The notes: generated from the sequence alone by a model not told the origin. A stretch of DNA of 64,000 bases from Stappia sp. ES.058 (GCF_900105595.1 NZ_LT629784.1:496001-560000), one strand, 5' to 3'; numbered from the stretch's first letter, positions 24,848 through 33,424 are shown. Program-made: numbers and translations.

Positions 24848-25774
24848 TCAGGCGGTCATCAAAGTCATGACATGCGCGGCAACAGAGCGCGCCAGACCTT
24901 CCAGATCGTAGCCGCCTTCCAAGAGTGAAACGACGCGGCCCTCGCACTTCCGGTCGGCGAACTCCATCAGTTTGGCGGTGGCCCATGCAAAATCGGCCTC
25001 GACCAGCCGCAATCCGCCGAGCGGGTCGCGTACATGCGCATCGAAACCCGCGGAAATGATTACGAGATCCGGCGAGAACGCTTCCAGTCGCGGCAGGATC
25101 GCGACCTCCATCGCCTCGCGGAACTCCGCGCCGCCGTCACCGGCGGACAGCGGGGCGTTGACGATCGTGTCGGCGTCACCGCGCTCGTTGGCCGCCCCCG
25201 ACCCGGGGTAGAGCGGCATCTGGTGCGTGGAGCAATACATCACCGTGGGGTCGTTCCAGAAGATGTCTTGCGTCCCATTGCCGTGATGCACGTCGAAGTC
25301 GACGATGGCGATCCGTTCCGCGTCATAGGCGGACTGGGCGTAACGCGCGGCCACCGCGGCATTGTTGAAGAAGCAAAAGCCCATGGCCCGCGCCCGCTCG
25401 GCATGATGGCCCGGCGGACGGCTGGCGGAAAAGGCGTTGGTCACCTTCTTTTCCATCACCTCGTCGACGGCGCGGCACGCGCCGCCCACGCCGCGCATCA
25501 CCGCCTCCCAACTGCCCGGTGACAGGGTGGTGTCGGCATCGATGCGGACCAGCCCGTCGGTCGGTGCGGAGGTGTGCAGCATGTCGATGTAGTCCGACGG
25601 ATGAGCGCGGGCGATATCGACGATGCGCCCCATCGGGGCGATGTCGCGTTCCAGCGACTGAAAGCGCTCGTGCTCCAGGATTCGGTCTATGGCGCGGATG
25701 CGATCCGGCCGTTCGGGATGACCCACGGGCGTCAGATGATCGAGGTAGGATGTGTGATGCAGGAACAGAGTGGC
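24848..25774 (-). CDS. Histone deacetylase family (acetoin utilisation/acetylpolyamine amidohydrolase-like) protein
   Basis: An arginase/deacetylase-fold zinc hydrolase of 308 residues. Signatures are GHPERPDRIRAID, SRPPGHHAERARAMGFCFFN (catalytic His-His), IVDFDVHHGNGTQDIFW (zinc Asp and His) and ISAGFDAHVRDPLGG (second zinc Asp). Natural substrates of the bacterial proteins are uncertain and include acetyl-polyamines or acetylated proteins. No ATG is available near the N-terminus. I chose the TTG at 25774, which has GAGG eight bases upstream and gives the usual N-terminus. A further TTG at 25861 would add 29 residues. Confidence 0.85.
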   Translation of the reverse strand, partial: ATLFLHHTSYLDHLTPVGHPERPDRIRAIDRILEHERFQSLERDIAPMGRIVDIARAHPSDYIDMLHTSAPTDGLVRIDADTTLSPGSWEAVMRGVGGACRAVDEVMEKKVTNAFSASRPPGHHAERARAMGFCFFNNAAVAARYAQSAYDAERIAIVDFDVHHGNGTQDIFWNDPTVMYCSTHQMPLYPGSGAANERGDADTIVNAPLSAGDGGAEFREAMEVAILPRLEAFSPDLVIISAGFDAHVRDPLGGLRLVEADFAWATAKLMEFADRKCEGRVVSLLEGGYDLEGLARSVAAHVMTLMTA

Positions 25775-25893
25775 CAAGCGCGTTTCCTCAAAGTGCTTTT
25801 TCGCAAAGCGATTGCCGGCATCAGACCGGTAGCGCGCCAAGCTGTCAATGCGAGAGGTCAAACGGTGGCGGCAATCGCATGCTGCCGGAACAC

Positions 25894-25928
25894 AAAAAAC
25901 CGGGACCGCATTTTCATGACGGTCCCGG
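25894..25928 (-). terminator. Intrinsic terminator downstream of tsaC
   Basis: Read on the minus strand, a 9-bp stem CCGGGACCG (paired with CGGTCCCGG, plus-strand 25900-25908 and 25920-25928) with an 11-base loop is followed by six T (plus-strand A run 25894-25899). It lies 226 bp after the tsaC stop and 120 bp before the deacetylase-like gene, so it separates the two transcription units. Confidence 0.8.
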
Positions 25929-26060
25929 GGCGCAAGGTGCGGGCGTGAGACGGCCCGTTGGGGAGGGTCGGTGCAGACTGCATTCCATTTGTAATACTAA
26001 ATGATTCGCGGTGGCCTTTGAAGGCGAAAGCCCCGATTGGGGGAATATTATTTCATAATG
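25929..26060 (-). ncRNA. Candidate minus-strand small RNA between tsaC and the deacetylase-like gene
   Basis: The 380-bp gap holds no protein gene. Read on the minus strand it contains an AT-rich block (about 26040-26110, with a TTGACA-like box at about 26103-26108). Hairpin-forming runs follow (CCCC-AAT-CGGGG and GCCTT-CA-AAGGC), then an unpaired CCCTCCCC run that could pair with ribosome-binding sites, then the strong terminator at 25894-25928. This architecture fits an alphaproteobacterial trans-acting small RNA. The 5' end is a guess and no -10 is convincing. Confidence 0.3.
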
Positions 26061-26154
26061 ACCGCAATATACTGTAAAAAATCACAATAATAGCCGTAAA
26101 TAATGTCAAATCTTGCGATAAGCGGTCGCAGCCGCGCCCGCGTTGCCACACGGG

Positions 26155-27159
26155 TCATGTCGCCGGTCGTGGCGCGGCGGCCCGGCGCAGCCGGTCATTG
26201 ATCGCTTCGCCAAGGCCGTTTTCCGGCACGGGCATGACGGCGATGCTGTGCGCGCCGGAGGAATCGAGACGGCGAAGCGCCTGAAACAGCCTGGCGGCCG
26301 CTTGTGTGAGATCGCCGTCGGGGCTCAGGTTTTCCACGGCAACCGCCTGCTCCGCGTCTTGCGGAAGGTCAGGTCCGAAGCGCATCAGCGCCTCGCCCGG
26401 CAGAACCTCGGTCGCGTTCAGCCGCACGCGGGCGCCCGGTGCATAGTGGGAACTCAACATGCCGGGAGCCTGAGGCGCCTCGGTCGTGGTCGCGGAGGCC
26501 GCAGGAGCGGCAAGGCGCGCGCCGAGCAACTGTTCGATGCGTTCCCGAGCGATGCCGCCCGGGCGCAGGAGAACGGCCTCAGGTCCTGTCAGGCCGACAA
26601 TGGTCGATTCCACGCCCACCGGCGTCGGTCCGGCATCGATCAGCATGGCAAGCGCCGGGCCAAGGTCCCCGGCCACGGCGTTCGCCGTTGTTCCGGAAAT
26701 GCGGCCGGAGCGGTTGGCGCTCGGTGCGGCCAGCGGCGCGCCGACGGCCCTTGCGAGCGCCCGCATGACGGGAGCGGCCGGAACCCTGAGGGCAATGCTG
26801 TCGAGCCCGGCCGTGGCCAGGTCGCAGACCGGACTGTCTGCCCGCTTCGGCAGCACGAGTGTCAGCGCGCCGGGCCAGAAGGCCTCGGCGAGCGCAAGGG
26901 CCCGGGCGTTGAACAGCGCGTGGCGCTGCGCGGCCTCCAGGCTTTCGACATGTGCGATCAGCGGGTTGAAATGCGGGCGGCCCTTGGCGGCGAAGATCGC
27001 GGCACAGGCCGTCGGATTGCTGGCGTCGGCCGCAAGTCCGTAAACGGTTTCCGTCGGCACGCCGACAAGGCGACCGGCCTTGAGCGCGGCAACCGCTTGA
27101 GCGAATTCGGGCACCGCACTTGGATCGGTCGTGTCAGGAGAGAATGTCCAGCGCTGCAT
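26155..27159 (-). CDS. L-threonylcarbamoyladenylate synthase (Sua5/YrdC/YwlC type)
   Basis: The enzyme makes threonylcarbamoyl-AMP for the essential t6A37 tRNA modification. The YrdC domain occupies about residues 14-205, with GRLVGVPTETVYGLAADA, KGRPHFNPLIAHV, PAAPVMRALARAVGAPLAAP and SANRSGRISGTTA. A Sua5 C-terminal domain (about 235-330, with MLSSHYAPGARVRL) makes this the longer Sua5 form. Length 334 aa is normal. The start is MQRWTFSPDT at 27159. A longer reading to 27261 would overlap the divergent operator. It is divergent from the acyl-CoA dehydrogenase gene. Confidence 0.92.
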   Translation of the reverse strand: MQRWTFSPDTTDPSAVPEFAQAVAALKAGRLVGVPTETVYGLAADASNPTACAAIFAAKGRPHFNPLIAHVESLEAAQRHALFNARALALAEAFWPGALTLVLPKRADSPVCDLATAGLDSIALRVPAAPVMRALARAVGAPLAAPSANRSGRISGTTANAVAGDLGPALAMLIDAGPTPVGVESTIVGLTGPEAVLLRPGGIARERIEQLLGARLAAPAASATTTEAPQAPGMLSSHYAPGARVRLNATEVLPGEALMRFGPDLPQDAEQAVAVENLSPDGDLTQAAARLFQALRRLDSSGAHSIAVMPVPENGLGEAINDRLRRAAAPRPAT

Positions 27160-27233
27160 GCGGTCTTGCCTGTCGGATCGAAACGGGTCGATGTGAATGT
27201 CGCGGGCGAGGACCCTCGCAGTGCGACGCAGCC

Positions 27234-27253
27234 TGTTGACGTTTACGTCAACA
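27234..27253. promoter_or_regulatory. Perfect 20-bp palindrome (LiuR-like operator) before the acyl-CoA dehydrogenase gene
   Basis: The core is GTTGACG-TTTA-CGTCAAC, extended by one pairing base on each side. It lies 95 bp upstream of the acyl-CoA dehydrogenase ATG and 75 bp upstream of tsaC on the other side. As I recall, TTGACGTTTACGTCAA-type palindromes are recognised by MerR-family regulators of branched-chain amino-acid and fatty-acid breakdown (LiuR group). The downstream genes fit such a regulon. No regulator gene of that kind is in the window. Confidence 0.55.
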
Positions 27254-27348
27254 CGGACCATCTTCGCGTCAATAAAATGCCCGACCGGTTCTGCGGCGTC
27301 TTCCGCGATCCGTCAAGCAGCCTGAAAGAACAGAGAGGATTACGCTGG

Positions 27349-29118
27349 ATGTATCGCGCGCCCGTTTCGGAGATCGCATTCACCTTGAAGGAAGTCGCCG
27401 GCCTCGCCGATGTCGTTGCACAGGAAGGGGCCGGCGATCTGTCGCCCGATCTGGTGGACGCCATTCTGGAAGAGGCGGGCCGCTTTGCGGCCGAGGAAAT
27501 TGCCCCGCTGAACGGGGTCGGCGACAAGGTCGGCGCAACCCTTGCCGACGACGCGGTCACCATGCCTCCGGGATGGAAGGCGGCCTATCGCGCCTGGACC
27601 GAAGGCGGCTGGAATGCGCTCACCGGCGCGCCGGAATTTGGCGGGCAGGGTCTGCCGATGATGCTGCATGCGGCCGCCCTGGAAATGTGGAACTCCGGGT
27701 CCATGGCTTTTGCGATCGGACCGACATTGACGATGGGTGCGGTAGAGGCGCTTGAAAAACACGCGACGCCCGAGCTGCGCGACACCTATCTGCCCAAGCT
27801 GATTTCGGGCGAGTGGATGGGCACGATGAACCTGACCGAGCCGCAGGCGGGCTCGGACCTGAACGCCCTGCGGGCGAAGGCGGAGCGTGCCGAGGATGGC
27901 ACCTACCGGATTTTCGGGCAGAAGATCTATATCACCTACGGCGAGCACGACTTCACCGACAATATCGTTCATCTGGTGTTGGCTCGCCTGCCGGACGCGC
28001 CGGCCGGCACGCGCGGCATCTCGCTGTTCCTGGTGCCGAAATTCCTCGTCAACGAGGATGGCTCGCCGGGGGCGCGCAACGATGTGCGCTGCGCCGGCAT
28101 CGAGCACAAGCTGGGCATTCACGCCTCGCCCACCTGCACGATGGCCTATGGCGACGAGGGCGGCGCGGTTGGCTGGTTGATCGGCGAGGAAAACCGCGGC
28201 CTCGCCTGCATGTTCACGATGATGAACAACGCCCGGCTGTCTGTCGGGATCCAGGGCCTCGGCGTCGCCGAACGTGCCACCCAGCAGGCACTGGAATATG
28301 CGCTGGAGCGCCGCCAGGGCCGCGCGCCGGGCGAGACGGGCGACGGCATGAGCCCGATTGCCGGACACCCCGACATCAAGCGCAGCCTGCTTGCGATGCA
28401 GGCTTGGACGCAGGTTGCCCGCTCGGTGTGCTTTTGCACCGCACATGCGCTCGATATGGCGCGTCTCGATGGAGACACGGCGGTACGTGCCCGCTGGAGC
28501 GAGCGCGCCGCGCTGCTGACCCCTGTCGCAAAGGCGCTGTCCACGGATATCGGCGTGGAGGTTGCCTCTATCGGCGTTCAGGTGCATGGCGGCATGGGTT
28601 ATGTCGAGGAAACGGGTGCCGCACAGCACCTGCGCGATGCGCGTATTGCCCCGATTTATGAAGGTACCAACGGCATTCAGGCCATCGACCTGGTGGCGCG
28701 CAAGCTGCCGCTGTCCGGCGGGGAAACCATCCGCGGCCTGATCGCCGAACTCGACGCCATCGCCACGGCGGCAAAGCTGGCGGAGAGCGATCTTGGCGCG
28801 AGCGGCGCGCATCTCGACGCCGCCATCGCGCATCTTCGCGAGGCGGTCGACTGGCTGCTTGAAGCCCTTGCCGACGGACGCCAGGCGGAAGCGCTTGCCG
28901 GCGCAACACCTTTTCTGCGGCTGCTCGGGACGGTCTTCGGCGGTGCGATGCTGGCCAAGGGGGCGCTTGCAAGCCTTGGCGACAACACGCCGGCCGGGGA
29001 GCGCCGGCGTCTGCTGGCGCGTTATTTCGCCGCCGCGCATCTGGGAGAAGCCGGTGCACTCAAGGCGCAGGTCCTGCAGGCATCCGCCGATGTGCTCGCC
29101 TATGACCCGGCCGCCTGA
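27349..29118 (+). CDS. Acyl-CoA dehydrogenase, long form with C-terminal extension
   Basis: A 589-residue FAD enzyme that introduces the alpha-beta double bond in acyl-CoA. Middle-domain and C-terminal signatures are present: MNLTEPQAGSDLNALRAKAE, KIYITYGEHDFTDNIVHLVL, GIQVHGGMGYVEETGAAQ-type sequence near residue 410, and PIYEGTNGIQAIDLVARKLP. The extra C-terminal helical domain (about 460-589) matches the acetyl-CoA-dehydrogenase-like C-terminal extension of the 590-residue subgroup. Chain length is unknown. The start is MYRAPVSEIA at 27349, preceded by GAGAGGA. It heads a three-gene cluster with the hydratase and SDR genes. Confidence 0.92.
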   Translation: MYRAPVSEIAFTLKEVAGLADVVAQEGAGDLSPDLVDAILEEAGRFAAEEIAPLNGVGDKVGATLADDAVTMPPGWKAAYRAWTEGGWNALTGAPEFGGQGLPMMLHAAALEMWNSGSMAFAIGPTLTMGAVEALEKHATPELRDTYLPKLISGEWMGTMNLTEPQAGSDLNALRAKAERAEDGTYRIFGQKIYITYGEHDFTDNIVHLVLARLPDAPAGTRGISLFLVPKFLVNEDGSPGARNDVRCAGIEHKLGIHASPTCTMAYGDEGGAVGWLIGEENRGLACMFTMMNNARLSVGIQGLGVAERATQQALEYALERRQGRAPGETGDGMSPIAGHPDIKRSLLAMQAWTQVARSVCFCTAHALDMARLDGDTAVRARWSERAALLTPVAKALSTDIGVEVASIGVQVHGGMGYVEETGAAQHLRDARIAPIYEGTNGIQAIDLVARKLPLSGGETIRGLIAELDAIATAAKLAESDLGASGAHLDAAIAHLREAVDWLLEALADGRQAEALAGATPFLRLLGTVFGGAMLAKGALASLGDNTPAGERRRLLARYFAAAHLGEAGALKAQVLQASADVLAYDPAA

Positions 29119-29172
29119 GACAACGAAACGTCCTGCGGCGCTGTCGCTCAACCGCATCCCACGAGGACCAAG

Positions 29173-29925
29173 ATGATCGAGATCCACACCGAGGCCGGCG
29201 TCCAGACGCTGCGCCTCAATCGCCCGGCAAAGAAGAATGCGCTGACCGGCGAGATGTATACGGCATTGGCCGAGGCGCTGGAGCGCGGCAATGCCGACCC
29301 GGATGTTCGCGTGCATCTGGTTTGCGGTGTGCCCGGCGCCTTCACCTCCGGAAACGACATCGCGGATTTTTTGAGTTTCGCGGCCGACGGCAACATGACG
29401 GATGCTCCGGTCGTGCGGTTCCTGCGGGCGCTGGCCGCCTGCGAGACGCCGATTGTCGCGGCGGTGGACGGGCTTGCCATTGGTGTTGGCACGACGATGC
29501 TGTTTCATTGCGACATGGTGTTCGCCAGTCCGCGCGCGCTTTTCAAGACGCCCTTCATCGATCTGGGTCTTGTGCCGGAGGCGGGCGCAAGCCTGCTGGC
29601 GCCGGCGCGTATGGGCCATGCGCGCGCGTTCGAACTGCTGTGTCTTGGGGAGAGCTTCGATCCGGTGATGGCGAAGACATCCGGTTTCGTCAATCACATC
29701 GCGCCCGAAGAGGATCTGGAGGCGCGCGCCCGTGCTTGCGCCAGGGCGATTGCCGACAAGCCGGCGGAGGCGATGCGTCTGTCGCGGGCGTTGCTGATCG
29801 GCGACCGCACGGCGTTGCGCGAGCGCATGGAGGAGGAGATCAGGCTGTTTTCCAAGTGCTTGCAATCCGAAACCGCACGGGCCGCCTTCACCGGGTTTCT
29901 CGACAAGGCTGGAAGAACGCAGTGA
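29173..29925 (+). CDS. Enoyl-CoA hydratase/isomerase family protein
   Basis: A 250-residue crotonase-fold enzyme. TLRLNRPAKKNALTGEMYTA is the crotonase opening, GAFTSGNDIADF forms the first oxyanion loop, and AAVDGLAIGVGTTMLFHCDM the second. A canonical catalytic Glu is replaced around VPEAGAS, so hydratase, isomerase and other crotonase activities all remain possible. It is 54 bp downstream of the acyl-CoA dehydrogenase gene, which points to acyl-CoA breakdown. Confidence 0.88.
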   Translation: MIEIHTEAGVQTLRLNRPAKKNALTGEMYTALAEALERGNADPDVRVHLVCGVPGAFTSGNDIADFLSFAADGNMTDAPVVRFLRALAACETPIVAAVDGLAIGVGTTMLFHCDMVFASPRALFKTPFIDLGLVPEAGASLLAPARMGHARAFELLCLGESFDPVMAKTSGFVNHIAPEEDLEARARACARAIADKPAEAMRLSRALLIGDRTALRERMEEEIRLFSKCLQSETARAAFTGFLDKAGRTQ

Positions 29926-29994
29926 CGAACGCGCGAGCAGGCTCCATTTACACCAAGACGAGAGGGCGCGGGCAGCGCCTGCCGGGAGGATAGA

Positions 29995-30858
29995 ATGTCA
30001 CTTGAGGGCAAGACGCTTTTCATCACGGGGGCATCGCGCGGGATCGGCAAGGCCATCGCCCTGCGCGCCGCGCGCGACGGCGCGAATGTCGCCATCGCTG
30101 CCAAGACCGCCGAGCCGCATCCCAAACTCGAAGGCACGATCCATACAGCCGCCGCGGAAATCGAGGCAGCGGGCGGCCAGGCGCTGCCGCTGGTCGTCGA
30201 TGTGCGCGACGATGAGCGGGTCAAACAGGCGATGGCGGAAACCGCCGAGCGCTTCGGCGGGATCGATATTCTGGTGAACAACGCCAGCGCGATCCAGCTC
30301 ACGCCGCTCGCCGAGACCGACATGAAGCGGTTCGACCTGATGCATCAGATCAACACGCGCGGAACGCTGGCCTGTTCCAAGCATGCAATCCCCTATCTGG
30401 AGCAGGCGGCCAACCCGCATATTCTGATGCTGTCGCCGCCGCTCGACATGAGCGAGAAATGGTTCGCCCCGTTCACGCCCTATGCGATTGCCAAATACGG
30501 CATGAGCCTTGCGGTTCTAGGCCTGTCGGGCGAATTGAAGAGCAAGGGGATTGCCGTCAATGCGCTGTGGCCGCGCACCACCATCGGGACGGCCGCGGTG
30601 CGCAACATCATCGGTGGTGACGAGATGATTGCCAAGAGCCGGACGCCGGAGATCCTGTCGGATGCCGCTTATGCGATCTTCACCAGCCCTGCATGGGAGT
30701 TCACCGGCAACTTCCTGATCGACGACAGCTTCCTGATGCTGCGCGGCGTGACCGACTTCGACAAATACCGCGTGGATCCGACGCAGCCGTTGATGCCGGA
30801 TTTCTTCGTCCCGGACGACAGTGTGCCGCCGGCGAGCCTCGACAAGGTCAGGGACTGA
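29995..30858 (+). CDS. SDR family oxidoreductase (HSDL2-like)
   Basis: A 287-residue NAD(P)-dependent short-chain dehydrogenase. The Rossmann motif TGASRGIGKAIALRAARDGA is at residues 11-30, the structural NNAS motif is present, and the active-site Tyr-x3-Lys is in FTPYAIAKYGMSLAVLG. GTIHTAAAEIEAAGGQALPL and NALWPRTTIGTAAVRNIIGG are typical of the HSDL2-like subgroup linked to fatty-acid metabolism. It follows the enoyl-CoA hydratase by 69 bp. Substrate is inferred to be a 3-hydroxyacyl or related compound only from context. Confidence 0.88.
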   Translation: MSLEGKTLFITGASRGIGKAIALRAARDGANVAIAAKTAEPHPKLEGTIHTAAAEIEAAGGQALPLVVDVRDDERVKQAMAETAERFGGIDILVNNASAIQLTPLAETDMKRFDLMHQINTRGTLACSKHAIPYLEQAANPHILMLSPPLDMSEKWFAPFTPYAIAKYGMSLAVLGLSGELKSKGIAVNALWPRTTIGTAAVRNIIGGDEMIAKSRTPEILSDAAYAIFTSPAWEFTGNFLIDDSFLMLRGVTDFDKYRVDPTQPLMPDFFVPDDSVPPASLDKVRD

Positions 30859-30878
30859 GTTCGGCTGGAAGGCCGGAC

Positions 30879-31013
30879 CTACCAGCCCATTGCCTTCCAG
30901 TACAGCGCTCCGAGGAAGGCTGTGATGCAGACGAAGAGCGCCACCCCGCGCAGAACGGGATGGCGCTCTTCGTCATGAGCCGGACGTCGACGCTTTTTTC
31001 GCGGGTCGGCCAT
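30879..31013 (-). CDS. Small single-pass membrane protein, 44 aa
   Basis: Direct translation of the gap after the DnaJ-like gene gives MADPRKKRRRPAHDEERHPV, then LRGVALFVCITAFLGALYW, then KAMGW and a TAG stop. A strongly basic N-terminus, a helix and an aromatic tail are the pattern of a small inner-membrane protein with a cytoplasmic positive end. It starts 17 bases after the DnaJ-like stop on the same strand, implying co-transcription, and converges on the SDR gene. No family is recognised. Confidence 0.6.
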   Translation of the reverse strand: MADPRKKRRRPAHDEERHPVLRGVALFVCITAFLGALYWKAMGW

Positions 31014-31030
31014 GGTGCATCCCGCCCGCG

Positions 31031-32011
31031 TCAGCCGAACTCGGATCCGCGCGGACGATAGGGCCGCAGTTCCTTCCAGGCCCGCATCAGGGTCGCGAGT
31101 TCCTCGTCGTCTTCTTCGGGCAGCACGATGCGTGGCGTGACGAGCAGATCGCCGCGCCCGCCGTTCTTGTTGGGCAGGCCCTTGCCCTTCAGCCGCATCG
31201 TCTTGCCGCCGGCGGCACTCGGCGTGATCGTCAGATTGACCGCTCCGTCCAGCGTCGGCACGCGGACCTTTTCGCCAAGAACGGCCTCATAAAGGGTGAT
31301 CGGAAGCTCAAGCTTGAGATCGTCGTCGCTCGGGGTGAACAGCGCATGGCGGGCAAGCCGCACCTCGACGATGGCATCGCCAGCGCCGCCGCCATGCTCG
31401 CCCGGGTGCCCCTGACCGCGCAGGCGGATCTTCTCGCCGTCCACAGTCCCGTCGGGGAGTTTGACGTCGACCGACTTGCCGTTCGGCAGTGTCACGCGGG
31501 CCTTGCGTTCATGGACGAGCTGTTCGAGCGTGACGCGGGCGGTGATCTGAACGTCCTGTCCGCGTTTGGGCTGTGGGCCGCGACCGCCCATCCCGGCACC
31601 CATGCCAGGGCCCGCGCCGCCGGCAAACCCGCCACCGCGCGCCCGGCCGCCGAAGCCGCCGAGAATATCGTTCAGGATGTCGTCGAAGCCGCCCGCCTGG
31701 CCTTGCTGCTGGTAGCCGCGCTGGTTGCGCGCCTGGCGAAAGATGTCGCTGTCGCTGAATCCGTCGAACCCGTGGGCCTGAAAGCGCGGTTTTCCTTCCG
31801 CGTCGATCTCGCCACGGTCGAACTGGGCCCGCTTTTCCTTGTCGCCCAGGATTTCATAAGCCTGGCTGGCTTCGGAAAAGCGCTCCTGCGCCGACGGATT
31901 GTCGGCGTTTTGATCCGGATGGTAGGTCTTTGCGAGCTTCCGGTATGCTCGCTTGATGTCCGCCTCGCTCGCCGACTTGCTGACGCCGAGGACGCTGTAA
32001 GGGTCACGCAT
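31031..32011 (-). CDS. DnaJ/CbpA-like Hsp40 co-chaperone without zinc finger
   Basis: A 326-residue type II Hsp40. The J domain is at residues 1-68 with the DnaK-stimulating His31-Pro32-Asp33 in KTYHPDQNADN. A long Gly/Arg/Gln-rich linker (about 95-150) follows. The C-terminal peptide-binding domains contain KLPDGTVDGEKIRLRGQGHP, VRVPTLDGAVNLTITPSA and GGRGDLLVTPRIVLP. The four-cysteine zinc region of canonical DnaJ is absent, so this is a CbpA-type accessory chaperone. The 44-codon membrane protein gene follows directly. Confidence 0.92.
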   Translation of the reverse strand: MRDPYSVLGVSKSASEADIKRAYRKLAKTYHPDQNADNPSAQERFSEASQAYEILGDKEKRAQFDRGEIDAEGKPRFQAHGFDGFSDSDIFRQARNQRGYQQQGQAGGFDDILNDILGGFGGRARGGGFAGGAGPGMGAGMGGRGPQPKRGQDVQITARVTLEQLVHERKARVTLPNGKSVDVKLPDGTVDGEKIRLRGQGHPGEHGGGAGDAIVEVRLARHALFTPSDDDLKLELPITLYEAVLGEKVRVPTLDGAVNLTITPSAAGGKTMRLKGKGLPNKNGGRGDLLVTPRIVLPEEDDEELATLMRAWKELRPYRPRGSEFG

Positions 32012-32128
32012 GGCTCCGACCGCGGTTAGGAAGTGTCAGGACGGGTATATACCCGTGTTGTGCTCAAGAGCCATATGGGAATTTATAGGAATAAAATCCA
32101 GATGCCGATTTGACCGATGACGGTTTCA

Positions 32129-32620
32129 TCAGCCGTTCGGGAAAGCGGCATCGTCGCCGCCGTCGCCGTCCTTGGCCATCAGCTGGATGACGGCCCAGTC
32201 CTGCATCGCATCCTGGCAGGCGACGCCGCGGTAGGCGCGCACGCCGCCGATCGTGTTGGCAGTGGTTTCGAAGCGCGCGCAGCCGGTCCCGGTTGCGACC
32301 GTTTCGTCTGTGAGGGCGACGATCGTGCCGGAATTGCCGCTCAATGGATTGTTCCAAGCGAATGGCGGTGCGCCGACGGCACCGTCGCGCGCGGTGGCAA
32401 TGGCCTTGGCAATCACTGCGCGGTCCTGCCGGCTGATGTCGACGTCGGCCTCGTTCTGCTGTCCGTCGATCGAGCCGGTGAGGTCCAGCGGCGTGGTGAT
32501 ATCTGCACTGCCCACGGGCATGGAGACGCCGCCGCAAGCCCCGGCCAGCAACGCAAGCGCAACGCAAGCACCAATGCGAGGGGCGCTCGTGACAGGGAAG
32601 GCGAAGCGTGTGTGTTTCAT
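32129..32620 (-). CDS. RT0821/Lpp0805-type surface lipoprotein
   Basis: A 163-residue exported protein. The N-terminus (MKHTRFAFPVTSAPRIGACV, then ALALLAGACGG) ends in a lipobox-like LAGAC, so a lipid-anchored cysteine is likely. The C-terminal region FAWNNPLSGNSGTIVALTDE, then CARFETTANTIGGVRAYRGV and ACQDAMQDWAV, fits the RT0821/Lpp0805 surface-protein domain. Function is unknown. Start MKHTRF at 32620 gives a proper signal sequence, and an upstream ATG at 32668 does not. Confidence 0.7.
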   Translation of the reverse strand: MKHTRFAFPVTSAPRIGACVALALLAGACGGVSMPVGSADITTPLDLTGSIDGQQNEADVDISRQDRAVIAKAIATARDGAVGAPPFAWNNPLSGNSGTIVALTDETVATGTGCARFETTANTIGGVRAYRGVACQDAMQDWAVIQLMAKDGDGGDDAAFPNG

Positions 32621-32842
32621 GGGGCGATGTCCCGCAGCCGGCGCGGGGCGATATTCCCCGCAGCGCATCGTTCAACCGTCGGTCGATGTGACGTCTTTGC
32701 AACAGGGTGAAGGAGAAGCCTTAACAAAGTGTGAGTCCGTTCAATCTGCGATTCCGGTTTCGTTTCCGATGCAGCGGGTTATCAAGGACAGCGGTGCCTC
32801 CGGCGCCGAAACCCCCTTGCTTCGCCTCTTCGGGATACCGAC

Positions 32843-33424
32843 ATGCCTCACCCCGATTCCCTTGCCGCGCCCGAGATCCTCACCCCGCGCCTTCGCCTGC
32901 GTGGGCACGGGTCAACTGACCTGGCGTATTGCCAGGCGTTGTGGGGCGATATCGACGTCGTGCGTCACATCACCGGCCGACCGGCTTCGCGGGAGGAAAC
33001 CTGGGGGCGCCTGCTGCGCTACGCCGGACACTGGCGCATGCTTGGATACGGCTACTGGGTCCTTGAGGACCGCGTCACCGGTGCATTTGTCGGCGAGGCG
33101 GGGCTTGCCGATTACCAGCGCGACATCACGCCGTCTCTTGCTGACTACGCGGAAATCGGCTGGCTGGTTTCCCCGAGTTGGCATGGGCGCGGACTTGCCA
33201 CGGAAGCCGTTCGGGCGATTCTCGCCTGGGGCGACGCGAATCTCACGAAACCCTGTGTGGCATGTCTGATTTCCCCGGACAACCACCCCTCGCTGCGGCT
33301 GGCGGAGCGCCTTGGCTTTCGGCTGTGGACGCAAACGACCTATCGCGGCGATGCGGTGGTGCTCTATCGCCGGGACGGTGGCACAGGTGACGGCTCCGGC
33401 ATCAAAGAAGCTTCTTCCATCTGA
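32843..33424 (+). CDS. GNAT family N-acetyltransferase (RimJ/RimL-like)
   Basis: A 193-residue acetyltransferase. LTPRLRLRGHG opens the fold, YWVLEDRVTGAFVGEAGLAD is the central strand pair, and LVSPSWHGRGLATEAVRAIL is the acetyl-CoA loop (Q/R-x-x-G-x-G/A). LISPDNHPSLRLAERLGF closes the domain as in RimJ/RimL proteins. The acceptor is unknown. Its 3' end overlaps the convergent CorA gene by 23 bp, so the final residues (GSGIKEASSI) are read over CorA's stop. Confidence 0.88.
   Translation: MPHPDSLAAPEILTPRLRLRGHGSTDLAYCQALWGDIDVVRHITGRPASREETWGRLLRYAGHWRMLGYGYWVLEDRVTGAFVGEAGLADYQRDITPSLADYAEIGWLVSPSWHGRGLATEAVRAILAWGDANLTKPCVACLISPDNHPSLRLAERLGFRLWTQTTYRGDAVVLYRRDGGTGDGSGIKEASSI

Noticed and set aside
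26143..27348. A very long reading frame that begins far upstream of the acyl-CoA dehydrogenase
   Set aside because: It runs antisense through tsaC, and the enzyme clearly starts at MYRAPVSEIA with a good ribosome-binding site.
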